A stretch of 64,000 nt of DNA, taken from assembly GCF_030209835.1 (NCBI RefSeq), contig NZ_JARVRF010000010.1, forward strand, positions 1-64,000. The letters are read 5' to 3'. Origin of the DNA: Arthrobacter sp. efr-133-R2A-120 (lineage in GTDB: Bacteria > Actinomycetota > Actinomycetes > Actinomycetales > Micrococcaceae). The translations under genes were made by a program, and so were the position numbers. Numbering within the stretch: position 1 is the first letter of the stretch; each line of letters opens with the position of its first letter. The notes beneath the pieces are model-generated. The model ran no database searches. It saw only the letters and a program-made list of their open reading frames with translations, and was not told the origin of the DNA. Positions 7,831 through 17,262 of the stretch are shown here, piece by piece.

Positions 7831-9409
7831 TTTCGGCTTCCAGGCCGCTTTCCTTCAGGGGCTGGGCTGCACGACGGCGGCTGACGGACTCCGTCCAGAT
7901 GCCCGCCTTGCGCTCGGCCTCGAGCTCGGCCCGCGCGGCAGCCTTGGCCTCGCGTCGCTCGATCTGCTCATCGCGCTTCTGCGAACGTGTGGGACGGTCG
8001 CCGATGTCGGCAACACGGATGTCCGTGCCTCGAGGCGTCGCCAGGAGTTCGGCGCCCGCCATCATGGTGGGCTCCCAGTCGAACACGACGCCGTCCTCTT
8101 CACCGATCACCACGGTGTCGCCCGGAACGGCACCCATCTTGAACAATTCGTTTTCGATGCCGAGCTTGGCCAGGCGATCGGCCAGGTAGCCAATGGCTTC
8201 CTCATTGGTGAAGTCGGTCTGCTTGACCCAGCGGACCGGCTTCTCCCCCAGCACGCGGAAGAGCGGCTCGAGGTTCTTTTCTTCGCGGCGAATCTTGAAG
8301 CCGGACTCGTTGACGGCACGGGGGCGGAGGACGGGGGCTGCGACCTTGGGGGGCGCAATGGCCACGGCCCTGCGGGCGGCCATGACAATCTCGCCCATGG
8401 CGAAGCTCAGCTGGCGCAGGCCTTCATGGCTCGTGGCGGAAACTTCGAAGACGCGGTAGCCGCGCTGTTCCAGTTCGGGACGGACGAACTCTGCCATATC
8501 CCGGCCATCAGGCAGGTCCACCTTGTTCAGGACCACAAGCTTGGGGCGTTCGTTCAGGGGGACCACTTCGCCGTCGACACCGGCGTAGCTCATGTCCACG
8601 GCGTACTTGTCCAGCTCCTGCTCGATAATCGCAAGATCCGAGAGCGGGTCCCTGTCCGCTTCCAAGGTTCCGCAGTCCAGCACGTGCACCAGCGCGGCGC
8701 AACGCTCAACGTGGCGCAGGAAGTTGTGGCCCAGGCCCTTGCCCTCGCTCGCGCCTTCGATCAGCCCGGGAACGTCGGCAATGGTGAACCGGACGTCGCC
8801 GGCCTGGACCACGCCGAGGTTGGGGATCAAGGTAGTGAACGGGTAGTCGGCGATCTTGGGCCGCGCCGCTGACATCGCCGCGACAAGGCTGGACTTGCCT
8901 GCCGAGGGGAAGCCGACCAGCGCGATGTCTGCGATGGACTTCAGTTCCAGGACGATGTCGCTGGAGTCGCCTTCAATACCGAGGAGCGCGAAGCCGGGAG
9001 CCCGGCGCTTCTGCGAAGACAACGAAGAGTTGCCAAGGCCGCCCTGGCCGCCTGCAGCGGCGATGAACTCGGTGCCTTCACCGACAAGGTCAGCAAGGAC
9101 AACGCCGTCCTTGGTCTTGACCACGGTGCCGTCCGGGACGGGAAGCACGAGGGTTTCGCCGTTCTTGCCGCCGCGCCAGTCGCCCATGCCCGGGCCACCG
9201 TTGGTTGCGTGGCGGTGCGGTGCGTGGTGGTAATCAAGCAAAGTAGTTGTCTGTGCATCGACGCGCAGGATGACGTCGCCGCCATTGCCGCCGTTGCCGC
9301 CGTCGGGTCCGCCGAGGGGCTTGAACTTCTCGCGCTTAACAGAGACACAGCCGTGGCCGCCTGTTCCGCCGGATACGTGAAGTACTACCCGGTCTACGAA
9401 GGTCGCCAC
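7820..9409 (-). CDS. obg: GTPase Obg/CgtA, 50S assembly factor
   Basis: 529 aa. The glycine-rich Obg fold spans about residues 1-158 ([34 protein letters not shown]). The GTPase domain follows, with G1 [10 protein letters not shown]3 DVPGLIEGA and G4 NKVD. An OCT domain (about 360-440) and a charged tail complete the protein. Obg binds the 50S subunit and links ribosome assembly to growth and ppGpp. It follows rplU and rpmA, the conserved bacterial order. The C-terminal tail, rich in Ala, Glu and Arg, is longer than in Bacillus, as in other actinobacteria. Confidence 0.97.
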   Translation of the reverse strand: MATFVDRVVLHVSGGTGGHGCVSVKREKFKPLGGPDGGNGGNGGDVILRVDAQTTTLLDYHHAPHRHATNGGPGMGDWRGGKNGETLVLPVPDGTVVKTKDGVVLADLVGEGTEFIAAAGGQGGLGNSSLSSQKRRAPGFALLGIEGDSSDIVLELKSIADIALVGFPSAGKSSLVAAMSAARPKIADYPFTTLIPNLGVVQAGDVRFTIADVPGLIEGASEGKGLGHNFLRHVERCAALVHVLDCGTLEADRDPLSDLAIIEQELDKYAVDMSYAGVDGEVVPLNERPKLVVLNKVDLPDGRDMAEFVRPELEQRGYRVFEVSATSHEGLRQLSFAMGEIVMAARRAVAIAPPKVAAPVLRPRAVNESGFKIRREEKNLEPLFRVLGEKPVRWVKQTDFTNEEAIGYLADRLAKLGIENELFKMGAVPGDTVVIGEEDGVVFDWEPTMMAGAELLATPRGTDIRVADIGDRPTRSQKRDEQIERREAKAAARAELEAERKAGIWTESVSRRRAAQPLKESGLEAENDD

Positions 9410-9552
9410 GTGTTTCTCCTCTATGTGGAAATTACTGCTTGAAATGCGTTTGCCGGCTGATGCGCCGCCGCCCGCCCTAGTAAATTCTAGTGCGGTTTAA
9501 AAGACAGATGGAGCGGGCCATACGGCCCGCTCCACCCGTTCAGAACGTGTTA

Positions 9553-9816
9553 TTACTCTGCAGCTGCAGCAGCAACGATGTTCACTACGCGACGGCCACG
9601 GCGAGTACCGAACTCAACCGCGCCTGCCTGCAGGGCGAACAGGGTGTCGTCGCCACCGCGGCCGACACCGGCGCCCGGGTGGAAGTGGGTGCCGCGCTGG
9701 CGGACGATGATCTCGCCTGCGGAAACGACCTGGCCACCGAAGCGCTTTACGCCGAGGTACTGGGCGTTGGAGTCACGACCGTTGCGAGTGGAGCTCGCGC
9801 CTTTTTTATGTGCCAT
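9553..9816 (-). CDS. rpmA: 50S ribosomal protein L27
   Basis: 87 aa. The sequence opens [20 protein letters not shown] and contains [19 protein letters not shown], the L27 signature. L27 sits near the peptidyl-transferase centre. The Firmicutes-type N-terminal cleavage extension is absent, since AHKK begins right after Met. It lies 60 bases after rplU and 143 bases before obg. Confidence 0.98.
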   Translation of the reverse strand: MAHKKGASSTRNGRDSNAQYLGVKRFGGQVVSAGEIIVRQRGTHFHPGAGVGRGGDDTLFALQAGAVEFGTRRGRRVVNIVAAAAAE

Positions 9817-9876
9817 TTGAAATGCCTGCCTTTAAATTCTGGGGAATCTGTTGAAAACCTGAACAGCAACCAGTGG

Positions 9877-10197
9877 TTACTTGATACCGGTGATCTTGAT
9901 CTTGGTCAATTCTTGACGGTGACCCTGGCGCTTCTTGTAGCCGGTCTTGTTCTTGAACTTCTGGATGACGATCTTCGGACCACGGAGGTCTTCGAGGATC
10001 TCAGCCGTAACCTTGACCTTGGCCAGATCCGCAGCAGCGGAGGTGACCTTGTCACCGTCCACCAGGAGCAGTGCGGGCAGCTCAAGAGTGCTGCCGGCTC
10101 CACCGGGGACGCGGTTCAGGGTTACGTAGTCTCCAACGGAAACCTTTTCTTGGCGGCCGCCTGCGCGGACAATCGCGTACACCACTTGGGCACTCAC
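9877..10197 (-). CDS. rplU: 50S ribosomal protein L21
   Basis: 106 aa with [17 protein letters not shown] near the start and [16 protein letters not shown] near the end, typical of bL21. The start is GTG, either at 10197 (VSAQVVYA) or four codons later; neither has a strong ribosome site. It is the first gene of the rplU-rpmA-obg run and has a leader of roughly 190 bases. Confidence 0.96.
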   Translation of the reverse strand: MSAQVVYAIVRAGGRQEKVSVGDYVTLNRVPGGAGSTLELPALLLVDGDKVTSAAADLAKVKVTAEILEDLRGPKIVIQKFKNKTGYKKRQGHRQELTKIKITGIK

Positions 10198-10318
10198 TTC
10201 TCTCGACGTTTATTACTAAATTTGCGTGCGGAACCCCGATCCGAAAACGGGCCTGGTTCACGCTGTGCCTCAACGCCGTGGACTCCGGTACGGAATCCAT
10301 GAGTCATCCCTTGAACAG

Positions 10319-10348
10319 TTCCAAATGAAACGTCAATTCCAAATGAAA
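10319..10348. repeat. Two exact 12-bp direct repeats in the rplU leader
   Basis: TTCCAAATGAAA occurs at 10319-10330 and again at 10337-10348, a spacing of 18 bases. A stem (GGACTCCG/CGGAATCC) lies next to it at about 10280-10300. Together they suggest an ordered leader RNA or a protein-binding site in the 5' region of rplU. Function unknown. Confidence 0.4.
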
Positions 10349-10388
10349 GGTCTCTAGGGGCATAACCCAAGTGTTGGCGTAAGCACCG

Positions 10389-10425
10389 AAGATCTAGATT
10401 ACGCTAGTTTCGCCTTCGGCTGCAA
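10389..10425 (-). promoter_or_regulatory. Candidate housekeeping promoter of rplU-rpmA-obg
   Basis: On the minus strand TTGCAG (10425-10420) and TAATCT (10401-10396) are separated by 18 bases, close to a vegetative sigma consensus. This would place the RNA start near 10388 and give rplU a leader of about 190 bases. In the stretch 10426-10605, between this promoter and thiD-tenA, I see no gene or strong structure. Confidence 0.4.
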
Positions 10426-10605
10426 ATGAGGCCAGGTCCGGAGGCTGCCACGTGATGGCTGCCACAGACTGGCTATGCCGCCATCCGGTACCGTGCCCGT
10501 CCACCTTACCCTGCCCGCCGGGAAAAGCTCGGATCCTCACCCCGACACGCTGCGGCGCCTGCCGAAACAGCCCTTCATCCCGTCCCTCCGCGACAGGAAC
10601 CAAGG

Positions 10606-12126
10606 TCAGCTGTGCAGCCTTGGAGCATCGAAGAACGCAGTTTCATAGCGGCAGGATTGGGAGAAAGCCTCCATCATGGCCGCGCGCTCGGCCGGTGAGG
10701 CAGCCTGCGCGGCGGCATCCGTGAGGTCGATCGCCTTGCGGGTGGCCTCTGCGAACGCCTCGTCTGCGTAGGTGCGCAGCCAGTCGGCGTAAGGGTGCTC
10801 GTCCGACGCTCCTGCCTGGACATAGCCACGGTGGAGCTGCTGTCCGACCTCGGCGTACAACCAGTAGCAGGGCAGTACTGCAGCCAGCAGCACGGCATAG
10901 CTGCCCGACGCCGACGCCGCCAGCAAGTGGTCCACATAGGCCTTGGTGACGGGGCCCAGTTCTCGGCTTCCCTGGCGTCCGCTAAGCCAATTCCGATGCA
11001 GCTCGGACTCGACTTCGAGGCACATCTGCGAGCCGCGGGCCCAGAACAGCTGTTCGTTTTCGCTGGGGGCGAGCGCACTTGCACGCGCCAGGACCCGGGA
11101 ATAGCCGTTGAGATAGATGGCATCCTGCGACAGGTAATAGCTGAACTGCGCTTCGCTGAGCCCACCGGTTTGCAAGTCCTGGATGAAGTCCAGGCCATAA
11201 ATGGCCGCAAGCTCCGATTGGGCGGCGTCCCACATCCGGACCGCGAAGTCCCCCGGCTGAAGGGAGTGCTGGAGAGTGTGGAAATGATGGATGGGCCCGT
11301 TGCCCTTCCCCACTTCCAGCCTCTCGGATTGGGTCAGCGCCTCCTGAAGCCAGGGCTTGACTTCACGCAGGGCAGACTCCCAATCGCCGAGCCGCGCTTT
11401 TGCCGTCGCCATCGCAGACGACAGGGAACATCCCGTGCCATGGCTGTTGCGGGTCTCCACGCGTTGGCCGGCGAATTCCACCACGTCCTGGCTCAGGACT
11501 CCCCCGGTGTTGACCAGCGCATCGGGGCAGCCGGATCCTTGCAGATGGCCTCCCTTCACCAGGACGGTGTTTCCGCAGGCAGCGGCCAGACGTTTGCCTT
11601 GCTCCAACGCCGATGCCCAGTCGGTGGCAACAGGCTCGCCAAGCAGCATGGCCAATTCAGGAAGGTTGGGGGTCACCAAGTCGGCGAGGGGCAGAAGTTC
11701 CCGCAGTGCGGTTTCAGCGGACTCCGCGAGGAGCCGGTCGCCACTGGTCGCGATCATCACCGGATCCAGTACGACGACGGCGGGGCGCGCCTCGCCGAGC
11801 CAGCGGCGGACTTCGTGGATGACGGCCGCGTCCCCGAGCATGCCGATTTTGACGGCATCAACGGTGATGTCGTCGCTAATGGCATCCAATTGCTGCCGCA
11901 GGAACTCCACGGGAGGCACGTGAACGCCGGTGACTCCCTGCGTGTTTTGTACTGTGAGTGCCGTGATGACGGCCATGCCGTAACCGCCGTTGGCGGCAAT
12001 GCTCTTCAGGTCAGCTTGGATCCCGGCACCGCCCGACGGATCCGAGCCGGCAATGCTGAGGACCCTGGGGATAGGGCGCTGGACGGCCTTGAGCGGGTAG
12101 ACAGCCGAGTGTGCTGAAACAGTCAT
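10606..12126 (-). CDS. thiD: Fused HMP/HMP-P kinase (ThiD) and TenA-family thiaminase II domain
   Basis: 506 aa. The N-terminal half (about residues 15-270) is ThiD, with [33 protein letters not shown] and [14 protein letters not shown]. It phosphorylates hydroxymethylpyrimidine twice for thiamine synthesis. The C-terminal about 215 residues resemble TenA ([11 protein letters not shown] with the conserved Cys, and a final YETAFFDA segment with the Glu), which salvages pyrimidine from degraded thiamine. Fusing salvage to phosphorylation fits one pathway. I chose the ATG at 12126; the ATG at 12135 lies inside the riboswitch, and GAAGGG is correctly spaced for 12126. Confidence 0.93.
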   Translation of the reverse strand: MTVSAHSAVYPLKAVQRPIPRVLSIAGSDPSGGAGIQADLKSIAANGGYGMAVITALTVQNTQGVTGVHVPPVEFLRQQLDAISDDITVDAVKIGMLGDAAVIHEVRRWLGEARPAVVVLDPVMIATSGDRLLAESAETALRELLPLADLVTPNLPELAMLLGEPVATDWASALEQGKRLAAACGNTVLVKGGHLQGSGCPDALVNTGGVLSQDVVEFAGQRVETRNSHGTGCSLSSAMATAKARLGDWESALREVKPWLQEALTQSERLEVGKGNGPIHHFHTLQHSLQPGDFAVRMWDAAQSELAAIYGLDFIQDLQTGGLSEAQFSYYLSQDAIYLNGYSRVLARASALAPSENEQLFWARGSQMCLEVESELHRNWLSGRQGSRELGPVTKAYVDHLLAASASGSYAVLLAAVLPCYWLYAEVGQQLHRGYVQAGASDEHPYADWLRTYADEAFAEATRKAIDLTDAAAQAASPAERAAMMEAFSQSCRYETAFFDAPRLHS

Positions 12127-12131
12127 TCGAG

Positions 12132-12212
12132 ACATCCCTTCGCCGGTGCTAACCGGACAGGTTCAACGGGTCTGGTCTCAGCCGGCTTGGTGCGCGGCAC
12201 CCCGTGTCAGTC
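12132..12212 (-). ncRNA. TPP riboswitch (THI element)
   Basis: On the minus strand the hallmark blocks occur in order: ACGGGGTGCC, GGCTGAGA, ACCCGTTGAACCTG and a CCGGTTAGCACCGGCGAAGGGA end. These are the conserved THI-box segments that bind thiamine pyrophosphate. It lies directly in front of thiD-tenA. The conserved GAAGGG at its 3' end is also the only Shine-Dalgarno-like sequence for the gene, so control is probably by hiding the ribosome site. Confidence 0.95.
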
Positions 12213-12276
12213 CCCTAGCTTAACCCGGATCACACCTCGCCCGCTGAAATCTCCCTTCGTAACCGCACTGTCGGGA

Positions 12277-12312
12277 GGTCCGGCAAATGGGCCGGCAAAT
12301 GGGCCGGCAACG
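12277..12312. repeat. Three tandem 12-bp repeats downstream of rne
   Basis: Three imperfect copies of GGGCCGGCAAAT lie head to tail at 12277-12288, 12289-12300 and 12301-12312, immediately beyond the hairpin that follows rne. Noncoding; no function assigned. Confidence 0.5.
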
Positions 12313-12360
12313 CCGAAGCCCCGGCGGTTTCCGCAAGAGCGGGAACGGCCGGGGCTTCGG
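12313..12360 (-). terminator. Hairpin downstream of rne
   Basis: CCGAAGCCCCGGC (12313-12325) is the exact reverse complement of 12348-12360, giving a 13-bp GC stem 14 bases after the rne stop. There is no U-run, as is common for actinobacterial terminators. Confidence 0.55.
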
Positions 12361-12374
12361 ACTGGGTACTGCGT

Positions 12375-15300
12375 TTAGAGTTCGGACTTGGGCACGCCGA
12401 CTCCGAGAATGATCGGTTCTGCTGCCGCCGTCGACTTGGCCGGAGCGGCGTCGGGCGCCTTGGCCTCGTGCGCGGCCCCACCGGAGGCAGCGGCTGCAAC
12501 CTCGTGGTGCTCCACGTTGGTGGCGTTGGCGGCACCCTGGGCACGGCTGGCACTACGGTTGCGGCGGCCCCGGCGTCCACGCGAAGCCGACTCCAGGGAT
12601 TCCCCGCTTGCAACGGCCGCGGGAGCCTCTGCGGGCGCTTCCCGGGACTCCGTTGCGGCCGTCGCGGTGTCCGGAGCTTCTCCGAGGCCCGCGAATGCCT
12701 GCGCCAACAGATCCAGGCTCATGGCAGGAGCGCCACTCGCCGGCTCTTCTTCGTGGTGGACGAAAGGCAACGCCACTTCCTCGCCGCCGAATCGCAGCAC
12801 AGGCTTCGAGCGTTCCTCGCTACCCGAAGCAGCGGCAGGAGCCGAGACCGGGGCCGCGGGTGCCTGCAGAGGGGTTGCTTCCGCTGCGTGCCCGTCGGCG
12901 AGCAATTCCGCCGCGTGGTGGAGTTCGTCGTCGTGCAGGTGGGCAGCGTGGGCCGCAGCCGCGATGGTCGCAAGGGCTGCGCGGGTGGCTGCCTGGCGGT
13001 TCGGATCAGTGGATTCCACGGAGTGGACCGGCACAGGAGGGGTGATCGGGAGCTCGGAAGTCCCTTGCCCTGTCCCCCTGCCGCGGCGGCGCTTGCGCTG
13101 CTCCGGGCGGACGGCCGGGAGTGACTCCGTGCGCGGGTGGTGGTGTTCAGCGGCCACCACGTTGGCCCGGCGATGCTCCACGGGCTCGTCATGCGTGACA
13201 ATTCCGCGCCCTGCGCACGTTTCGCACTGCTCGCCGAAGACCTCAAGCAGGCCGGTGCCCATGCGCTTGCGGGTCATCTGGACCAATCCAAGCGACGTCA
13301 CTTCCGCGACCTGGTGCTTGGTGCGGTCCCGGCCGAGGCACTCGACCAGGCGGCGCAACACGAGATCGCGGTTGGATTCCAGGACCATGTCGATGAAGTC
13401 GATGACGATGATTCCGCCGATGTCGCGCAAGCGCAGCTGGCGGACCACTTCCTCGGCGGCCTCAAGGTTGTTCTTGGTGACGGTTTCTTCGAGGTTGCCA
13501 CCGCTGCCGGTGAACTTTCCGGTGTTGACGTCAACAACCGTCATGGCCTCGGTGCGGTCGATCACGAGCGAACCACCGGAGGGCAGGAAGACCTTGCGCT
13601 CCAATGCCTTGTGGATCTGTTCGTCCACGCGCCATGCCGAGAAGATGTCCTGATCCGACGTCCACTTTTCGAGACGTCCCACCAGATCCGGCGCCACATA
13701 GGTGACGTAGGCCTCGATGGTGTCCCAGGCTTCATCGCCGGAAACGATGAGCTTGGAGAAGTCCTCGTTGAAGACGTCGCGGACAACCTTGATGGTGAGG
13801 TCCGGTTCGCCGTACAGCAGTTCCGGGGCCAGGATCTTGGTGGATGTGGACTGGCTTTCGATGCCTTCCCACTGGGCCCGCAGGCGGTTGATATCGTGCG
13901 TCAGTTCTTCCTCGGAAGCACCCTCGGCGGCGGTGCGGACAATGACGCCCGCGTTCTCGGGGAGGCGGTCCTTGAGGATCTTCTTCAGACGGTTGCGCTC
14001 GACGTCGGGCAGCTTACGGGAGATGCCGGTCATGGAACCGCCGGGCACGTACACAAGGTAGCGGCCGGGAAGCGAAATCTGGCTCGTCAGGCGTGCGCCC
14101 TTGTGGCCCACGGGGTCCTTGGTGACCTGGACCAGCACGGAGTCGCCTGATTTCAGGGCGTTTTCGATGCGGCGCGGCTTGCCTTCCAGGGTGACGGCAT
14201 CCCAGTTGACTTCACCGGCGTACAGCACGGCATTGCGGCCGCGTCCGATGTCGATGAATGCGGCTTCCATCGACGGCAGCACGTTCTGGACCTTGCCCAG
14301 GTAGACGTTGCCGATCAGGGAATCCTGCTGTGTCTTGGACACGAAGTGCTCCGCGAGCACGCCGTCTTCCAGGACACCGATCTGGATCCTGTCGTCGCGC
14401 TGGCGAACGATCATCTGGCGGTCGACGGACTCACGGCGAGCCAGGAATTCGGCCTCGGTGATGACCTGGCGGCGGCGGCCGGTCTCGCGGGACTCGCGGC
14501 GGCGCTGCTTCTTGGCTTCAAGGCGAGTAGAGCCCTTGACGCTCGTGACGCGGTCCGAGCTGCTGGTGGTCTCAACGTGTGCGCGGGGAGCGCGGACACG
14601 GGTGACAGTGTTGGGGGGATCGTCGTCTCCGCCGCCCGTCAGCTCCAGGTCCTGGTCACCACGACGCCGGCGCCGACGGCGACGGGAGGTCACGCCTTCT
14701 TCGAGCGCCTCCTCGGTACCGGCTTCTGCCTCGTCCTCGGATTCCGCAGAGGTTTCTTCTCCTGCTTCGTCACGCTCGGTGCCCCGGCGTCCGCGACGGC
14801 CACGGCTGCGACGCCGACGGCGGCTGCCGGCCTCGTCCAGTTCGTTGTCCTCGGAAACTTCCTCAGCTTCGGCCCGCGGTTCTTCTTCGACGACGGCCGG
14901 CCGGACAACTGCGCTCAGGTCCGGTGCCTGGAAGATCATGGACGTTACGGAGGCAGGCTCCAGGAACAGCGACGCGATCGGGCTCGCAGCTTCCGCCTCG
15001 GCGGCCGGCGCCTCGGTGGTTTCCTCGGGCGTAATCTCCGCAGCCGGAGCTTCTTCAGGCGCAGTCTCCGCAGCGGGCGCTTCCTCGGGCGCAATCTCCG
15101 GAGCGGGCGCTTCGACCGCTGCTTCTTCGGAAACGGGCTCGGCGCTCTTTGCCCTCGTCGTGCGACGGCGGCGGACCGGCTTTTCGGGGGCGGTTTCGGC
15201 CTCTGCTGCTACACCAGGCACGACGGCGGCGGCAGCCTCCGTCGCCTCACCAGCTTCCGTCGGAGCTTCCTCAGCGAAACCTGGCAACGGCTCCGGAGTT

Positions 15301-15533
15301 TCTACCTTCTTTCGAGCCCTGCTACGCCGGACAGGGGCCTTGGGGTCTTCGGTGTCCGCCGACTCGGCGAGCGGCTCAACGGTGGCTGCGGCAGCTCCGG
15401 CGTCGGGGGTTTCGTCCGCGGCGACCGTCTTCGGTGCCGCCTTGCGCCGGGTGCGGGTGACCTTCTTGGGTGCTTCAGTGGTCTCGGTGGACGCCGCATC
15501 TTCGGCGGCGGCTACAACTTGCTCGTTATCCAT
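12375..15533 (-). CDS. rne: Ribonuclease E/G family endoribonuclease
   Basis: 1052 aa. Cleaves single-stranded RNA in rRNA processing and mRNA decay. The catalytic core lies roughly at residues 370-780: S1 RNA-binding segment (IGNVYLGKVQNVLPSMEAAF), DNase-I-like catalytic motifs VVDVNTGKFTG (about 665) and GGIIVIDFIDM (about 710), and the zinc-link CETCAGRG. About 360 N-terminal residues are Glu/Ala-rich with basic clusters (SRRRRRSRGRRGRRG), and the C-terminal about 270 residues are also low-complexity. Both are likely disordered RNA- and protein-binding arms, as in mycobacterial RNase E. ATG 15533 is preceded by AGGAG at 11 bases; an upstream GTG abuts that site and is less likely. Confidence 0.95.
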   Translation of the reverse strand: MDNEQVVAAAEDAASTETTEAPKKVTRTRRKAAPKTVAADETPDAGAAAATVEPLAESADTEDPKAPVRRSRARKKVETPEPLPGFAEEAPTEAGEATEAAAAVVPGVAAEAETAPEKPVRRRRTTRAKSAEPVSEEAAVEAPAPEIAPEEAPAAETAPEEAPAAEITPEETTEAPAAEAEAASPIASLFLEPASVTSMIFQAPDLSAVVRPAVVEEEPRAEAEEVSEDNELDEAGSRRRRRSRGRRGRRGTERDEAGEETSAESEDEAEAGTEEALEEGVTSRRRRRRRRGDQDLELTGGGDDDPPNTVTRVRAPRAHVETTSSSDRVTSVKGSTRLEAKKQRRRESRETGRRRQVITEAEFLARRESVDRQMIVRQRDDRIQIGVLEDGVLAEHFVSKTQQDSLIGNVYLGKVQNVLPSMEAAFIDIGRGRNAVLYAGEVNWDAVTLEGKPRRIENALKSGDSVLVQVTKDPVGHKGARLTSQISLPGRYLVYVPGGSMTGISRKLPDVERNRLKKILKDRLPENAGVIVRTAAEGASEEELTHDINRLRAQWEGIESQSTSTKILAPELLYGEPDLTIKVVRDVFNEDFSKLIVSGDEAWDTIEAYVTYVAPDLVGRLEKWTSDQDIFSAWRVDEQIHKALERKVFLPSGGSLVIDRTEAMTVVDVNTGKFTGSGGNLEETVTKNNLEAAEEVVRQLRLRDIGGIIVIDFIDMVLESNRDLVLRRLVECLGRDRTKHQVAEVTSLGLVQMTRKRMGTGLLEVFGEQCETCAGRGIVTHDEPVEHRRANVVAAEHHHPRTESLPAVRPEQRKRRRGRGTGQGTSELPITPPVPVHSVESTDPNRQAATRAALATIAAAAHAAHLHDDELHHAAELLADGHAAEATPLQAPAAPVSAPAAASGSEERSKPVLRFGGEEVALPFVHHEEEPASGAPAMSLDLLAQAFAGLGEAPDTATAATESREAPAEAPAAVASGESLESASRGRRGRRNRSASRAQGAANATNVEHHEVAAAASGGAAHEAKAPDAAPAKSTAAAEPIILGVGVPKSEL
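15022..15111 (-). repeat. Three 30-bp tandem repeats within rne (10-aa units)
   Basis: Three 30-bp units (15022-15051, 15052-15081, 15082-15111) encode EEAPA(P/A)E(I/T)(A/T)P repeats in the disordered N-terminal arm. The frame is kept, so copy number can vary without harming the enzyme. Confidence 0.7.
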
Positions 15534-16003
15534 ATGTGGCAACACTCCTGCCCTTGCGCAACCGCCACATCCGGTGCCCAGAGGGGCAATATTGTCAAAA
15601 CCCGCAGGCGTTGACAGAAGTCAGTAGTAGTCTTTCCGGTTCGCACCAGCATGGGGGTGCGGCATCCACGGAAAGCCGGCTTCGCTCCAAACCCGTTGTT
15701 CTAATGCCACAACCAGGTGCCGTCCATTGTCACTGCGGGCCTACCGGGGATCATTGGATCCTGGGCATGCCCTGCATATGACTGGCGGTCTTGGGAACAA
15801 GATACCGGACCGGATTCCGCATGTGGATCGGCTTCCGGCCATGTTCATTCTCTCACACGCCCGCACTCCCGGCAGGAAGCACACCCTGAAAGCTTCCGTG
15901 CCGCCGCCCTCCCTGGGCAGAAGCTTTCAGCCGCCGCGGCTAGAATCCTCCCAAGAGCAGTCCCCGGCCGTGCGCCGGGCCTTCCAGAAAAGGACAGCCA
16001 ACC
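15534..16003. other. Intergenic region between rne and the VKOR gene
   Basis: 470 bases between divergent genes. It must hold the rne promoter and probably a long rne leader on the minus strand, plus the VKOR promoter. I see no gene, clear riboswitch or strong repeat. Confidence 0.4.
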
Positions 16004-16699
16004 ATGCCGAGCCCCGCCAGCCCGAACCTGGCCAACAACGATGCCCGCTCCCGGCAGGAGAAAACCGGGAAAACCCCCGACGGGAAGGACGCCGCCGACG
16101 CAGCCTTGCCGCGCATGGTCCGCGACCGTCCCTTTGCGTGGCTCCTCCTCGCCACCGGCGCCATCGCATGGCTTGCATCCGGGTCGCTCGTGCTGGAAAA
16201 GCTGCAGGTTCTGATCGATCCCAACCATGTAACGGCCTGCGACCTCAATCCCTGGGTATCCTGCGGCAGCGTCATGAAGACACCGCAGAGTTCAGTTTTC
16301 GGCTTCCCCAACATGTTCATCGGCATCGTCGCCTTCGCCGTGATCATCACCACCGCCATGGCGATCTTTGCCGGGGCCAAGTTCGCGCGTTGGTACTGGA
16401 TCGGACTGCAAACCGGCATCACACTGGGCTTCATCTTCATCGTCTGGCTATGGTCCCAGGCACTGTATGTCATTCACATCCTGTGCCCGTTCTGCATGGT
16501 GGTGTGGGCCTGCATGATCCCGCTCTTCGTCTTCGTGACCATCAGGAACGTAGCGCACGGCGTCATTCCAGCGCCCGCACGCCTGGCCAAGATCCTCAGC
16601 GAGTCCGGTTGGATCATCTCCGCGCTGCTCTACGTTGGCGTGATCGCGAGCATTTTCTTCGCCTTCATCAATGTCTTCATCGGTACCTCGGGATACTGA
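16004..16699 (+). CDS. Vitamin K epoxide reductase (VKOR) family protein
   Basis: 231 aa membrane protein. Bacterial VKOR reoxidises DsbA-like oxidases and passes electrons to quinone. Key residues are present: the loop cysteine pair C79 and C87 (CDLNPWVSC) and the active-site C161-PF-C164 (CPFCMVVW). Hydrophobic segments near 44-64, 103-124, 131-158, 164-185 and 205-228 fit the four-to-five-helix fold. The N-terminal about 40 residues are hydrophilic. AAGGA precedes the ATG. There is no fused thioredoxin domain, so a separate partner is expected. It stands alone with a terminator behind it. Confidence 0.92.
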   Translation: MPSPASPNLANNDARSRQEKTGKTPDGKDAADAALPRMVRDRPFAWLLLATGAIAWLASGSLVLEKLQVLIDPNHVTACDLNPWVSCGSVMKTPQSSVFGFPNMFIGIVAFAVIITTAMAIFAGAKFARWYWIGLQTGITLGFIFIVWLWSQALYVIHILCPFCMVVWACMIPLFVFVTIRNVAHGVIPAPARLAKILSESGWIISALLYVGVIASIFFAFINVFIGTSGY

Positions 16700-16726
16700 G
16701 CACGTATCCCTCATTTGAGCCATTAA

Positions 16727-16772
16727 CAGCCGAAGGGGCCCATGTTCGCGTGAACATGGGCCCCTTCGGCTG
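16727..16772. terminator. Bidirectional terminator between VKOR gene and ndk
   Basis: 21-bp perfect stem (arms 16727-16747 and 16752-16772) with a 4-base loop, followed by TTT on the plus strand. It lies between two converging genes and serves both. Confidence 0.9.
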
Positions 16773-16789
16773 TTTGGCGTGGCTGGAAG

Positions 16790-17209
16790 CTACGCGCCGA
16801 ACCAGATCTTGATCTCGCGCTCGGCGGAATCCACCGAATCGGAACCGTGGACCAGGTTCTGCTGCACGGCCAGGCCCCAGTCACGGCCGAAGTCGCCGCG
16901 GATGGTGCCGGGCGCCGCCGTCGTCGGGTCCGTGGTTCCCGCAAGGGAACGGAAGCCTTCGATTACGCGGTGGCCCTCGAAGATAGCAGCGACAACCGGG
17001 CCGCTGAGCATGAACTCGACGAGCGGCTCGTAGAACGGCTTGCCCAGGTGCTCTTCGTAGTGCTGCTCCAGCAGTTCGCGGGTGGCGTTGACCTTCTTCA
17101 ATTCGGCCAAGGAATAGCCCTTGGACTCGATGCGGGCGAGGATGCTGCCGCTCAAGTTGCGGGCGACGCCGTCGGGCTTGATCAGTACAAGGGTGCGCTC
17201 AATGCTCAC
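16790..17209 (-). CDS. ndk: Nucleoside diphosphate kinase
   Basis: 139 aa. Transfers the gamma-phosphate between NTPs and NDPs. RTLVLIKPDGVARN is at the start, and the phosphorylated histidine is H121 in NLVHGSDS. Length is as expected. It lies downstream of the folC-DUF4233 pair with a 53-base gap. Confidence 0.98.
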   Translation of the reverse strand: MSIERTLVLIKPDGVARNLSGSILARIESKGYSLAELKKVNATRELLEQHYEEHLGKPFYEPLVEFMLSGPVVAAIFEGHRVIEGFRSLAGTTDPTTAAPGTIRGDFGRDWGLAVQQNLVHGSDSVDSAEREIKIWFGA

Positions 17210-17262
17210 GGTTGCTCCAATGTTGAGTGTGTGGGTTTCCCAGCCAGTTTACGGGGTTTCGC

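Noticed and set aside
10394..10603. 69-aa minus-strand frame between thiD-tenA and the rplU promoter
   Set aside because: TTG start, no good ribosome site, no recognised sequence and it overlaps the candidate promoter.
12277..12312. Possible CRISPR-like tandem units
   Set aside because: Only three 12-bp units with no spacers; a simple tandem repeat.
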